Shown piece after piece: positions 43,127-53,600 of a stretch of DNA of 64,000 bases. Position 1 is the first letter of the stretch; every line of letters starts with the position of its first letter. Below the pieces are notes generated by a model that was not told the DNA's origin, made no database searches, and saw only the letters and a list, made by a program, of their open reading frames with translations. Origin of the DNA: Uloborus plumipes (lineage: Eukaryota; Arthropoda; Arachnida; Araneae; Uloboridae); contig JAXGGA010004657.1 in the NCBI GenBank assembly GCA_038373865.1, forward strand, positions 1 through 64,000. Reading direction: 5' to 3'. Made by a program: the position numbers and the translations under genes.

Positions 43127-44580
43127 AAAAAATTAAAACCACAAAAGCTCCGGGACCAGATAATATTTATCCAAAAATTCTAGTAGAATGTGCAGAGGAA
43201 TTAGTTGACGCTATAGTTAATATATTCAATGCTTCGTATAACTCAGGGATAGTGCCAGAGGACTGGAAACTAGCTAACATTACACCACTCTTCAAGAAAG
43301 GGTCTAGAGGTAATGCAGGAAATTATAGGCCTGTGAGTCTGACTTCAGTGGTATGTAAAATTTTTGAAACATTGATCAAAATTAAGATTATGAATTTCTT
43401 AGAAAATAATGGGCTGTTGAGTAGTTTGCAGTATGGTTTCAGAAAAGGTAAATCGTGTGCTACTAATTTATTACATTTCTACGACAAGGTTACCTTGGCT
43501 TTAGATAGCAAAAAATGCGTAGATGTTGTTTACATAGATTTTCAAAAAGCTTTCGATAAGGTACCGCATGTAGCACTACTCAGTAAATTAGCTGGTATAG
43601 GGGTAGGAGGTAAAATTCTAGTTTGGGTTAGGAATTGGCTGACAGGAAGGAAACAAAGAGTAGTTGTTAGGGGTAACTATTCTAAATGGAGTGAGGTTTT
43701 AAGTGGGGTTCCCCAAGGATCAGTTTTAGGTCCCCTTTTGTTTATTATTTTTATGAATGACATTCATGAAAATGTTTCTGGAAACATGAATTGTTTTGCC
43801 GATGATGTCAAACTTATGGGGGTTGTAGAAAATGACGAACAAATAAATCAGCTGCAACAGGATTTGGATCATATTACTAAATGGGCAGACAAGTGGGGTA
43901 TGGCAGTTAATGTTGGGAAATGTCAAGTGCTGCATTTCGGTCATGGAAATAAGCATACAAGCTATTATTTACAGGGTTCAGTCATTAGTAGGGCAGATAA
44001 TGTTATGGATCTAGGTGTCTTAATAAATCAGGATTTCAAGTCTAGTCAACAGTGCAGCATAGCTAGTAACAAAGCCAATAGGATGCTTGGGTTTATTAAT
44101 AGATCTATTTCAAACAAATCTAAGAAGGTTCTTCTGCCTCTATATAGAAGTTTGGTAAGACCTCATTTGGAGTATGCTGTTCAGTTTTGGTCTCCTTATC
44201 TGAAGAAAGACATTAATTTATTGGAAAGGGTACAAAGAAGGGCTACAAGGTTAGTAAATGGGTTTTCTAATTTAGACTATGATTCCAGACTTAGAATGCT
44301 TAATATGTATAGTCTTGAGCGAAGGAGAGCCAGAGGGGACATGATTCAGTTGTTTAAATTTATTAAAATGAATGATGTTACGGGGTTAGATTTTAGCACG
44401 GAAAGCAGGACAAGGGGTCATTGTTTTAAGCTGTTTAAATCTCAGGCTAATCTTGAAATTCGAAAAAATTACTATTTTAGCAGGGTAGTGGGAACTTGGA
44501 ACAGCTTACCGGAAGAGGCGGTAAAGAGCAATGGAGTAGATGGCTTTAAGAGGGCCATTGATCTTCATTGGGGTCTTTAA
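43123..44580 (+). CDS. CR1/L2-like non-LTR retrotransposon reverse transcriptase
   Basis: 485 codons are open. Landmarks in order: KTTKAPGPDNIYPKIL (RT block 0/1), LFKKGSRGNAGNYRPVSLTS, QYGFRKGKSC, VYIDFQKAFDKVPH (first catalytic Asp), SGVPQGSVLGPLLF, NCFADDVKL (catalytic DD), then the thumb and C-terminal LERVQRRATRLV and LERRRARGDMIQLFK typical of the CR1/L2 group. The listed ATG is only the ORF's first; translation would really continue from the frameshifted upstream ORF. The 3' UTR is short and the element ends in TTTGTA repeats at 44632-44652, a microsatellite-like tail typical of this group. The RT itself has no stop, so the copy is fairly young. It copies its own RNA at the target site (known of the family). 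Confidence 0.93.
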   Translation: MKKIKTTKAPGPDNIYPKILVECAEELVDAIVNIFNASYNSGIVPEDWKLANITPLFKKGSRGNAGNYRPVSLTSVVCKIFETLIKIKIMNFLENNGLLSSLQYGFRKGKSCATNLLHFYDKVTLALDSKKCVDVVYIDFQKAFDKVPHVALLSKLAGIGVGGKILVWVRNWLTGRKQRVVVRGNYSKWSEVLSGVPQGSVLGPLLFIIFMNDIHENVSGNMNCFADDVKLMGVVENDEQINQLQQDLDHITKWADKWGMAVNVGKCQVLHFGHGNKHTSYYLQGSVISRADNVMDLGVLINQDFKSSQQCSIASNKANRMLGFINRSISNKSKKVLLPLYRSLVRPHLEYAVQFWSPYLKKDINLLERVQRRATRLVNGFSNLDYDSRLRMLNMYSLERRRARGDMIQLFKFIKMNDVTGLDFSTESRTRGHCFKLFKSQANLEIRKNYYFSRVVGTWNSLPEEAVKSNGVDGFKRAIDLHWGL

Positions 44581-44631
44581 TTTGACTAGGACCAGCTAAG
44601 TTGGGCCCAGAGCCTGCTGCTGGTCGCCACA

Positions 44632-44652
44632 TTTGTATTTGTATTTGTATAA
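44632..44652 (+). repeat. 3' tail repeat of the CR1/L2-like element
   Basis: Three TTTGTA units mark the element's 3' end, about 60 bp after the RT stop. Confidence 0.8.
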
Positions 44653-45175
44653 AATGCAACTAAAGACCGCTTATTTCTCCTTCTGGTCTAGGTTATTAGA
44701 GTGATTCAATGGCTGTGAAAGAAGACATAGAAATATTCACCTACTGTCAGGGTTGAGCGATTTAAATCAACGCGATTGAAATCATGATTTAAATCAGTTA
44801 ATTTTTTTTTTTAAATCATTGATTTAAATCAGCTGATGTTTTTAAAGAAATCATTAATTTAAATCATGATTTTTAATTCAAAAGAATGAATTTGATAGGC
44901 ATGAAGTTCAGAGTTTTTTTATTACAAAAAAGCAATTAACAAGCAAATAGAAATTATATATTATTTTTTACGCAAAAAAAGAACGATTCATATTGTTTTT
45001 AAAAAATAACAATTTAAACCAAAGAAAAATTTTAAAAATAAATCACGATTTCAATAAAATTAAAAAAGAAAATGCAAAAGATATATAAAACGAGTTGCTT
45101 CTGTTAAATGTTAGTTGCATTTTAGCTGTTAGGAGTTAAGCTATTAAGATTCTCATTTAAAAATACACTTGTCAT

Positions 45176-47316
45176 TAGGGATGCACCGAGTAGCACTTTG
45201 CCGAGTACCGAGTACTCCGCCTTTCACTACTGGGCCGAGTACCAATTGTTTTTTAAAAAAAACATTGATATACAGTGGTACAAGGTTAGAAATCATTACA
45301 AAATTTAACTGGTCTTCTCGACCAGTGAACAGGAATATATACTGGTTAGCAGACAACGTCACTGGTCCACCTTAAATCATTAACTACATTTTTTTTTAAT
45401 GGTGGTCCTTGTATTGTTTATTATTTTTATGGTGATTTGAGGTAGTTTTACTGGTCTGGAACCAATGGACTAGCAGTAAATTCGAACCCTAACATATGAA
45501 CTGATCATTGGAATCCCAGTAGCAGAAATTGCGAGACGCGAGACGTAAGTCGCAGATTTTTCAGCGATCTGCAGATAATTTTCAAAAGAAGGGGGAGGAA
45601 AATCAAATACAGCTCAACGAAAATTGAGAGAAAATAAATGTCTTTGGTCAGCCAAATGGTGATTCTGTTCATCGTCAAAACAAGCGAAATTATCCCATGT
45701 TTTGTACTTTCATTATACATTTTACATTACCATCCTATTATAAGCAGCAGTGGGAAAGGCCCCAGCTTTATTCTTATACACTATTAATCTACTAGCGACT
45801 ACTCCTCCTCGTTATAAAGACCTTTTTCTATGAGAGGGAGACCGTCGTGGTCGTTATATCAAACGACAGTATTTGTAATTCAGTGAACAAAATTTGGTGT
45901 GGTATGAAAGTAATCAATAGAATTTTCTAAATCGATTATTTAAATATTTATGGTTGGTTAAAAAGATTTCCAGCTCCTTAAAAGTGTTAAGAATGTTATG
46001 TTTCTTCCTTTCAATCAGTATAGTTTAACTGGTGTTTTCTGAGAGATTTTGCAAAGGGACAACTTATCGGTAGCAAATGTGTTAAAAAGTCCTCAAATAC
46101 TCCTCAATTTGAATTTTAAAAAAAAAAAGAGTAAACTAATAAAAATGCTGCAGATTATTTCCAACTGTCCGAATCGGTGTCGCAGACTGGCTGAAAAAAT
46201 CTGCTTCTGGGATTGGAATGGACCTCTATATGATAGTTCTTAGAACAAAAATCCCACTGAATTTAACTTATGCATTGTTTAAAATATTTTATTTATTTTA
46301 TCAAAAGTTTTAGAAAAAAGTTATTTTTAAAATGAAACTACATTAAATGAATAAATATAGTATCAATTAAGTTGGAATTATATTAATCTATTATTGATTA
46401 GTTCAAATTCTTGTTCATCAAAAAAGTTCGTCAACTTTCTGGCAGTGCTTTGATAAAGTCTCAAATGCACAAGAAAATGTCAATAGTGAAAATACCAACA
46501 CTGAATTTGAATATGAAGAGATGTTAAAGAAAGAGATTGAGTCTTTCTTTTCTGGAGAATTAAAAAAAATTTTCTATCTTATGCAAACTAGCAAAAAAGT
46601 TTCTTAGTGCACCTTCAACTAGTGTGTACAGCGAGAGGGTTTTTTCCGAGGCAGGTTATATTTGCAGCAGTCTGAGTAATAAGCTCTCACCAGAAAATGC
46701 TGAAAGATTAGTTTTTTTGCACCATAATTTAAGATAGAACAATTTCAATTATTAAAATATTTTGCTGGCATTTTCCCCTTTTTTTCATTAAATATTAGAC
46801 AATCTTTTTCTCACCCTAATAAAAAATGACTTAATTTTACTTCTCTGTGTTATTATCACTATGCCACAAGTTTGAATCTGCAAAACCATGATTTTAAAAA
46901 TTCGTAATCTAAATTTTTAAATGATTAGAAATATATTGGAATATGATTGAAAGTTTCTTTTTAATGAGTTTATTAATATTCATCTTAAGGATCACTTGGA
47001 CTGTTCCTGACCGAAGGTAAGTTACCCCCCCTACACCAATATATATATGAAAAAGTTAATTACATTTGCACATTCTTAGTTATTTTCATACTGGTTTGGT
47101 ATTATAACTTTTTAAAAACTTATACGTAGAATTCAGTCATATTTTATAAATATATTAATTGTAAATGATTGCATTATATATATATTTGCATATTTTTAAT
47201 TATTGAAAAATGTGTCTTGAACTATTCAATTTTCTACAACTACTCGGTATCGGCCGAGTACCTGATCCAAATTTGGCCGAGTGCCGAATATTTACCGAGT
47301 ACTCGGTGCATCCCTA
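45176..47316 (+). mobile_element. hAT element (inner), 2.1 kb, 7/8 TSD
   Basis: The termini tagggatgcaccgagta and its complement tactcggtgcatccct are flanked by cttgtcat (45168-45175) and cttgtcct (47317-47324). Subterminal ccgagtac motifs recur many times at both ends. It contains transposase remnants at about 46430-46737. Deleted relatives are at 29741-30365 and 31998-32032. Confidence 0.85.
46430..46737 (+). pseudogene. hAT transposase C-terminal remnant
   Basis: One frame reads STFWQCFDKVSNAQENVN, then MLKKEIESFFSGELKK. After a frame change near 46604, another reads APSTSVYSERVFSEAGYICS and ends LSPENAERLVFLHHNLR with a stop at 46735-46737. The second block is the hAT dimerisation motif (S-x-x-x-E-R-x-F-S, then K-R/L-x-L-S). 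The DDE core upstream is not readable. Confidence 0.85.
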
Positions 47317-47838
47317 CTTGTCCTACTATCCTCGGGTTGGTAGAATCAAAGCTTCGTAACAGGCTTGGCAAAGACAAAGCTACAAAACTTGTATTCATTT
47401 ATAAGTCACTGAATTGACCTCCTGAATAAAAAAAAAATAATTGTAAAATTTTCTTTCAAAATAAAAATTATTGTGGTTTCTTAGGGTATCTCTCTAACAA
47501 TTCTATGAATGAAGGAATAAAATGTCTTAATTAACACGAAGCAATCTTTATATGATATAGATAATTAAAACTAGGAAAATCCTTACATAGTAAGTAATTA
47601 TTTTCTACTTATTTGTGTTACTCTTATATTTTAATTACATGTATTAAAAAAATGGATTTAGATATTGAACTTAAACAGTGTAATCTGTTAGTATTAAATA
47701 TACTTCAAAAAAAGAAGAAAAAAATGTATAAAAATAGCTACCTTTTTAAAAAAATTTTAAAAATCTGATTTAAATCGAATAAATCCGATTTTTATTTATT
47801 TTTTTTTAATCGTGATTTTTATCAACCCTGCCTACTGT

Positions 47839-48427
47839 GTACTTAAGTGTCATCTTCCTCTCTAAGTATGGTGGGGGGAGGCAGAAAGTATTCATCCCAA
47901 AAGCCTTGATCTCTCAGGAGGGTCCTGAGTGAAGCAAAACACTTGGTGACAAAGGGGAAGAAGGGGATAAATTTGCAGGAAAATAGTAAAAGATCATTTA
48001 TAGACAGCCTGATAATAAATAATTTAAAATTCTTATATATTTACTCAGTGGCACACCCAAGATTGTTTCCCGGGAGGAGCTCAGTAAAAATTGGAAAGTT
48101 TTCAAATTTGAAGTCGTAGAGACTGCAGTCATTTTGGGTTAAGTTATGAAAGGGGATGGAGGCCATCTCTCGGCAAACTCCAAAAATTAAGTCCAAAAAG
48201 CGCATTTAAAGCAGTTTGGTTTTATCAAGAGGTTCATCTCCATGCTTCTGGGAGGGGCTTAAGACCCTAGGTGACATCTTTAACATCACCTAGATATTTT
48301 ATTTTGATGCCAGTTAAACCTACTTCAGACGTCATCTTGGCACCCAGAATTTATAAATAAATAGTTTCTCCTCTTTTTTATGATAAATGCTTTCCTGATT
48401 TAAGGTTTTTTTTTTCTTGATTCCTTG
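47839..48427. other. No gene; degraded hAT-like end near 48045
   Basis: ctcagtggcacacccaag with following cccgggaggagc at 48044-48080 resembles the CAGTGGCG family of 9968, degraded. Otherwise AT-rich. Confidence 0.4.
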
Positions 48428-48622
48428 CAGGCGCGGATCCAGAGGGGGGGTCATGGGGGTCATGACCCCCCTTAACCGACAAAATATAGCAAAAAATTGC
48501 ATTTTTGGTACTTATATTACGAAAAAATGTTCAAAACCTCCCATTTTTGTCCAAAAATTGCACTTTGACCCCCCCCTTCCGAAAATGACCCCCTCCTTAG
48601 CCAGAAGCTGGATCCGCCCTTG
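48428..48622. mobile_element. hAT-type MITE (195 bp) with perfect 8-bp TSD
   Basis: It starts caggcgcggatccag, ends ctggatccgcccttg, and is flanked by attccttg (48420-48427 and 48623-48630). Subterminal poly(G) and poly(C) runs include the palindrome-like gggggtcatgacccccc. It is related to 23533-23973. Confidence 0.85.
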
Positions 48623-48630
48623 ATTCCTTG

Positions 48631-49084
48631 ACTAGTTGCTTTATCAGTGTCCTATGATTTTCTTCTGGTTGCATTTCATAAGTTGAGCAAGATCACAGAA
48701 AAAACTAGAAAAATGAAATATTTGTCAATCAAATCTAGTGACTTGAAGTCCCCCCAAAAACAAAGATAAACGAAATGAGGAAATAATACACATGAATTAC
48801 TCATTAAAAAAATTGAAAAACTTACACAAAATGAGTTAACACAAACACATTTCTTGCGTAGAAAGGCTCTGCAAAGAATGCATTTTTACAGCAGTTTCAC
48901 TTTCAAAAGCGAGAAATAATTACAATGCAAGCGCAACACTACAGACTCAGCAGAGAAACAAATGAATTGTGAGACAACTAACAACACCAAGTTTTTTAAC
49001 GAAGAAATTCCCCTTTTTTTTCCTTCAGAGAAAAATATACTTTACTGAAGGAAAGATAGACTGTCGTCCCATTGACACACTTGT
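48631..49084. other. No gene supported; possible 5' UTR of the ankyrin gene
   Basis: On the minus strand a GTAAGT lies at about 48830-48825, downstream of the CpG-rich patch. This could be the donor of a non-coding first exon of the ankyrin gene (inference only). Confidence 0.25.
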
Positions 49085-49200
49085 TTACATTACATCTCGG
49101 AGCAGTGACGTCGCCTGGACGTCGCGCGAGAGCGTAGTGAGCGGGACGCAGAGACAAAGAACGCCAAGAGCTCCGATTTTCACGCCACTACAGACAGTCC
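49085..49200 (-). promoter_or_regulatory. CpG-rich promoter-like patch
   Basis: A local cluster of CpG dinucleotides (gtgacgtcgcc, gacgtcgcgcgagagcg) includes the CRE-like TGACGTC. It stands out sharply from the AT-rich, CpG-poor surroundings and lies upstream of the ankyrin start exon on the minus strand. It could equally belong to a plus-strand transcript or a repeat. Confidence 0.3.
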
Positions 49201-50101
49201 AACTCCCTATTGATAAATTTAATGACCAATGGGATGTGTAGAACCTATGTCAGAAGCCATGAGATTTTCCTTCTTTGAGCGTTGTGGAGTGTTTTGTTTA
49301 GTTTAGCTTAGCACGTGGATGGTCGTAGGATTCATTTATAGAACTGCTTCAAAGGTTTGATAACAATAATTAAAGGAACGCGTTTTTAAGTAAGAACTTC
49401 ATTTTTCTCTTCGAATGCCAGCAGTAGACGTACTTTATGCTCATTATTTGTTTTTTGTCGCAGGCTCGCTACATGAAAATTTAGCAAACGAGCCAAACCG
49501 CTTTGAAATTAGTTAATGACAGCCAAAATTGCAGGAAAACCGCTGGGACATTTCCTGTGTTTTTATATCGAAGATTTATTTGTCCTGTATTTGAATGCTA
49601 ATCTTTTTTTTTTCACAGTTATTTGAATCATTGCAAAATATTCTTCTGAAATCTTCTGATCAATGATCGGTTTACGTGATGCTTTTCCAACCAATTCAAG
49701 TCAAAAGTAATTAAATCGTTTGACTTGTCATATGACAAACCCAGCCCACGGAGGCGGGGACGTGATCGTAGCCCTCGGACATAAGGAGCTCTACGACTCT
49801 ACTCGGACAGAGCCCCAAAAATGACAGAAATGTACTACCATCTATTGGGGAATTTAGTAAGTTTTACCTTAAAAGCGAATGCTCGTAATGATTAAAAAGC
49901 GGATTTGATAAGAAAGATAACAAGAACATATATATATTTGGGGGGGGGGGGGAATACTGTTTGTAAACAAATATAATATTTAATAGAAAGTCACAAAGAT
50001 AGCTGAATTAATTGATAACGAATGTTAAACAATCACATGTATGCCTAATTTCTTGATTTATGAAAGAAATTAAGAATAAATTCTTATTTCCTTAAAGTCA
50101 A
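49201..50101. other. No gene; palindrome and poly(G) tract
   Basis: A perfect 14-bp palindrome ttgtcatatgacaa lies at 49725-49738, a second GC-rich patch at 49739-49815, and a poly(G) tract at about 49939-49951. No ORF is supported. Confidence 0.5.
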
Positions 50102-50210
50102 GCCCGTCATTTCAAGTTTTTCTAGGGGGTGGGGGGGGGGTCAAATGTTGCAAATGCAATGCAATTTCATAGGAAAACAACAACAACGAAAAAAAAAACA
50201 CTCCGCTTTA
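50102..50210. repeat. Truncated copy of the 15144 MITE
   Basis: aagcccgtcatttcaag followed by tttttct(a)ggggg and gcaatttcataggaaaacaac aligns by eye with 15144-15240. Its right part is missing and the Helitron-like element begins 8 bp later. Confidence 0.7.
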
Positions 50211-50217
50211 TGTAGTA

Positions 50218-51589
50218 CTAGCTGTGGGGCCCGGCGTTGCACGGGCTTTAAAGTAGTGATGAAAATATAAATAAACTACTCGCCGTCAAGGCGGTATATA
50301 ATGATATATAACCGCCAAGGCAGCTCGCCTTTAAAGTAGCGAGGAAAGTTTCAGTAATGATATATAACCACCAAGGCAGCTCGCCTTTAAAGTAGAAAGG
50401 AAAGTTTCAGCAAACTACTCGCCGCCAAGGCGGCTCGCCTTTAAAGTAGTAAGGAAACTTAAAGCAAATTACTCGCCGCCAAGGCGGCTCGCATTTAAAG
50501 GAGGGAGGAAAGTTTTAGCGAAACCGGTTTTAAAAAACTACTCCCAGCTAAAGCGGCTCGCTAAAAAACTTTCCCGCATAAAAAAAGTCAATCGCATTAT
50601 TTGCACATGCTTCCTCGGGAATAAAAACAATGTCAAGTAGCACATATTTAACACTCTCCCTAATAAACAAATACAATTCCCTACCAAAAACAAATATTTC
50701 CAAACCGCTCTCTTCCTGTAACATTAATTACAAAATTCCAAACAAAAAAGTTGTTTTAATATTCAGATCGCAGCCAAAAAAAAATCCCTGCTGAAATCAT
50801 GAATTACAATTTAATTTGAAACACATTTTCAAAATGGTACCAGAAAAAAAATATAAGCCATTAAGTATGCAGGAATTCAAGTGAAACACAGACGATCGCA
50901 TTATTTGCCATGTTGAAACGCCGTAAAATGAAATGCTTTTAAGAAACGAAATGAAGAAAAGGACACCAACAATGAATTTAAAAGATGTCGCCATAGCAAC
51001 GCAATAAATCTTTAATAGTTTGATCAGGAAAGAGGTTTTCGAACTCAAAGTTCAAATGCTTGTAACTTTTTTTCTAGTGGAGATAAAAGCTTGGTTCTTC
51101 GACTGTAAGTCGAATCAATTCTGGGGTTAAAAATATCGCTCTATCCAATGGCGTAAAAATCAAAACTGTGGAATAATTAGTTTATTTTTTATTGATGGTT
51201 TTAATGAACCAAGTATTGCAAGAAATCGGGTGAAGCCTTGCAAAAGACAAGTTTAAAATTGAATAACTCGTGCTGTGTTTAAGTTAGAGAATCTTAACAT
51301 ACTGCATAGAACGGACAAAATTTTTCTGCTTCCAACGATATATAACATTAATATGTGCAAGTAATTTTTAACCCCAGTATTCGGCGATTTATGAGAAAAC
51401 TGCCTTGAATTCGAATAAAAAACGAATCGCTTATCGAATCTTTTCAAACTATAGCCTAAAGTCTTTCTGGATAAATGGACTATTCAACACAAAAAGAATT
51501 TTTCAAATCGAACCAGTAGTTCCTGAGATTAGCGCGTTCAAACAAACAAACAAACAAACAAACTCTACAGCTTTATATATTAGTAAAGA
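50218..51589 (-). mobile_element. Helitron-like non-autonomous element (1.37 kb)
   Basis: On the minus strand it starts TCTTTACTAATATATAAAG after an A, runs through GTTTGTTTG and GAACGCGCTAATCTCAGG, and ends with the hairpin cccgtgcaacgccggg shortly before CTAG followed by T. A 5' TC, a 3' hairpin with CTAG, and an A/T insertion site without duplication are Helitron hallmarks. It has no Rep or helicase ORF. A tandem block lies at 50268-50570. Confidence 0.7.
50268..50570 (-). repeat. About five tandem units of ~60 bp inside the Helitron-like element
   Basis: Units contain actcgccgccaaggcggctc, ctttaaagtag and ggaaagtttcagc, with variable drift. gccgccaaggcggc forms a short hairpin in each unit. 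Confidence 0.85.
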
Positions 51590-52278
51590 TTTACACAGAT
51601 TTCTCATAGTCCGCTAAATGTGGGTCCAGCTTAAAGTGGAGTTTTCTGTCGGCAAAAAATATTGTTTGAAAAGGTTTAGCTGTTAAGAAGTTACTAAAAT
51701 CCAATGGACCTTATCATCAACATTAAAAAAAATGATTATTAGGGGATTTTAGACTAGATTAACTATAACAATATAAAGCCTCTTATGACAAATAAATAAA
51801 GTTAAACTTGAAATCATGAATTCTTAAGCATAACTTGTGTGTATGGAATAATTTTGTGATATCCACAAACAAATCACAAGTCTGATGTAAAATAAATATT
51901 TGAATAACCAAAAGATCAACACATTTTGTTTAAAACAGAAAAAAAAGGGGTTGGGGATAAGTACAGGGCTGATAATTTACCTAATATATCAATGACAGCA
52001 CTTATACAAATAGAAGGAGAGGAATAAGCTTCAAGAATATCATTGTTTTTAGCTGTTGTATTTTAAAAACAAATTCTGAAGTCTTTTCAAGTTCTTATTT
52101 ACTTTTAGAATTTTGACTGTTCAACTCTTAGTAATTAAAATCTTTTTACGCACTTTAATAACGATTTAGTTGTAAAAATTTGCAAAAGGCTCAAGTGAAC
52201 CTTCAACTCCTAAGCTGAACTTTAAGAATGTTATTTAAGTTCGCAGACAGTTTAATTTTCTCTTGGTCTGCTTAAGGG
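51590..52278. other. No supported feature
   Basis: AT-rich spacer. Confidence 0.5.
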
Positions 52279-52405
52279 CCATTGAAATCATGCTACCTCG
52301 ACCCATTGCCTTGAAGAAAATAGCGGAGCAAGCCAAGCCTGACCTCACTGAAATCTTGAATATGATGCTAAAGAACAATGGAAAGAAGTCATATCTACTC
52401 TTGCT
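52279..52405 (+). other. Short coding-like fragment, unassigned
   Basis: One plus frame is open over about 42 codons with unusually even codon composition: LRAIEIMLPRPIALKKIAEQ, then AKPDLTEILNMMLKNNGKKS. Text resembling a poly(G) repeat (ttggcggatttacgggggg) begins immediately after. There is a possible acceptor (ctgcttaag) before it and no clear donor. It may be an exon or a processed fragment cut by a repeat. I do not recognise the protein. Confidence 0.3.
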
Positions 52406-53600
52406 TATTGGCGGATTTACGGGGGGTGTGCCGCACCCCTAACATTTTTAATTAGGCTTTGAAAATATTAAATTTGATATATTTTATCAGGAAACATAGC
52501 TTGGGGAATACCATAAATTTTTTAATTGCCACAATGCAAGTTAATTTACTTGGAAAACAAACCCGAAAATACAATAGTATGCAGTTTATTGTTAAGATCC
52601 TTGTATACACATCACAGTGCAAAAGAAATACGATTGCACGACTTAATATGAATAAGGGTATATTTTTCTATTTGAAAAAAAAAGCGAAATGATTACATGC
52701 AAGTAAAGACATTTATTTCTTAAATGATTTATTATTTCAGTTCTACATCATTGAATAATTGTATATTCTGTAACTGGGTATTTACTGGAGCATCATTACA
52801 GTTTCTTTTACTTTGAAGCAACCATGGCAAACAAAGTAAAAAAATAAATAAGCATGCTGTTGTAATCTACTTAATCAGATCTGGTCCAAAATTTTTAGAA
52901 CTAAAAAAAACAGCTTTTTTAAGGCAATTTTTCAAAAATTTCCAAAAGAAGGATTTTAGAGGGGCCCTGCACCTCCCAACGAGATAAAAATACTTTAACT
53001 GTGCCATTTACTATTTTTTCAATTTATTTCCTGATAGCCATAAGTAAACATTTTTAAACTATTAAAAAAAAAACCCAAAGCATCTAGGGGGGGGGGGGAG
53101 CATTGTCGAAGTTTTTTAAATTTAAGAGTGAACCCCCCTATATTGTTGGAAATGCTTCACTGATCACAAAAATACTAATTTTTTTCTGTACTATCAAAAT
53201 TGAGTAAACTCTAGCCATTTTTTTTGTTTTTTACTGTACTGCGCTATATTGGGCCATCGCAGAATTCGGTATCTCATTTTTATCCCCATACTAGTGATAT
53301 ATTTCCTAGTTGGGAAAAGGAGGAACACAACAAGGCACTACACAGACCATGGATATGAGATTTTAACCTTCTAAAGGGTACCATTTTTGAGTTATGTAAT
53401 ATACACCCATACAAACGTATGTGCAAATGTCACAAGAAAACTTATGCTAGTTAACTTAATGATGATCAAAATGGATATTTCGGCTGCGATTATGTTCTTT
53501 GGTACACATTCACTTGTGTATGGGCAGAGAAACTACCCAACATTAATTGAAAAGTGGGAGAAATAAAAATGTATGTGAAAATTGTGCTTTTTTTTTTTTA
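52406..53600. other. No gene; poly(G)-repeat fragments
   Basis: Contains ggcggatttacggggggtgtg at 52410, ggggccctgcacctccc near 52962 and a poly(G) tract at 53085-53098, probably degraded MITE ends. No coding sequence is supported. Confidence 0.45.

Larger units (their letters stand above)
44748..47830. mobile_element. hAT element (outer), perfect 8-bp TSD
   Basis: It starts cagggttgagcgatttaaat, ends with the complement of cagggttgataaaaatc, and is flanked by cctactgt (44740-44747 and 47831-47838). It was split by the hAT at 45176-47316. Just right of that insertion, at about 47325-47419, a frame reads LGLVESKLRNRLGKDKATKL and ends in a stop, resembling the extreme C-terminus of a hAT transposase, so the outer element once had coding capacity. 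Confidence 0.85.
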
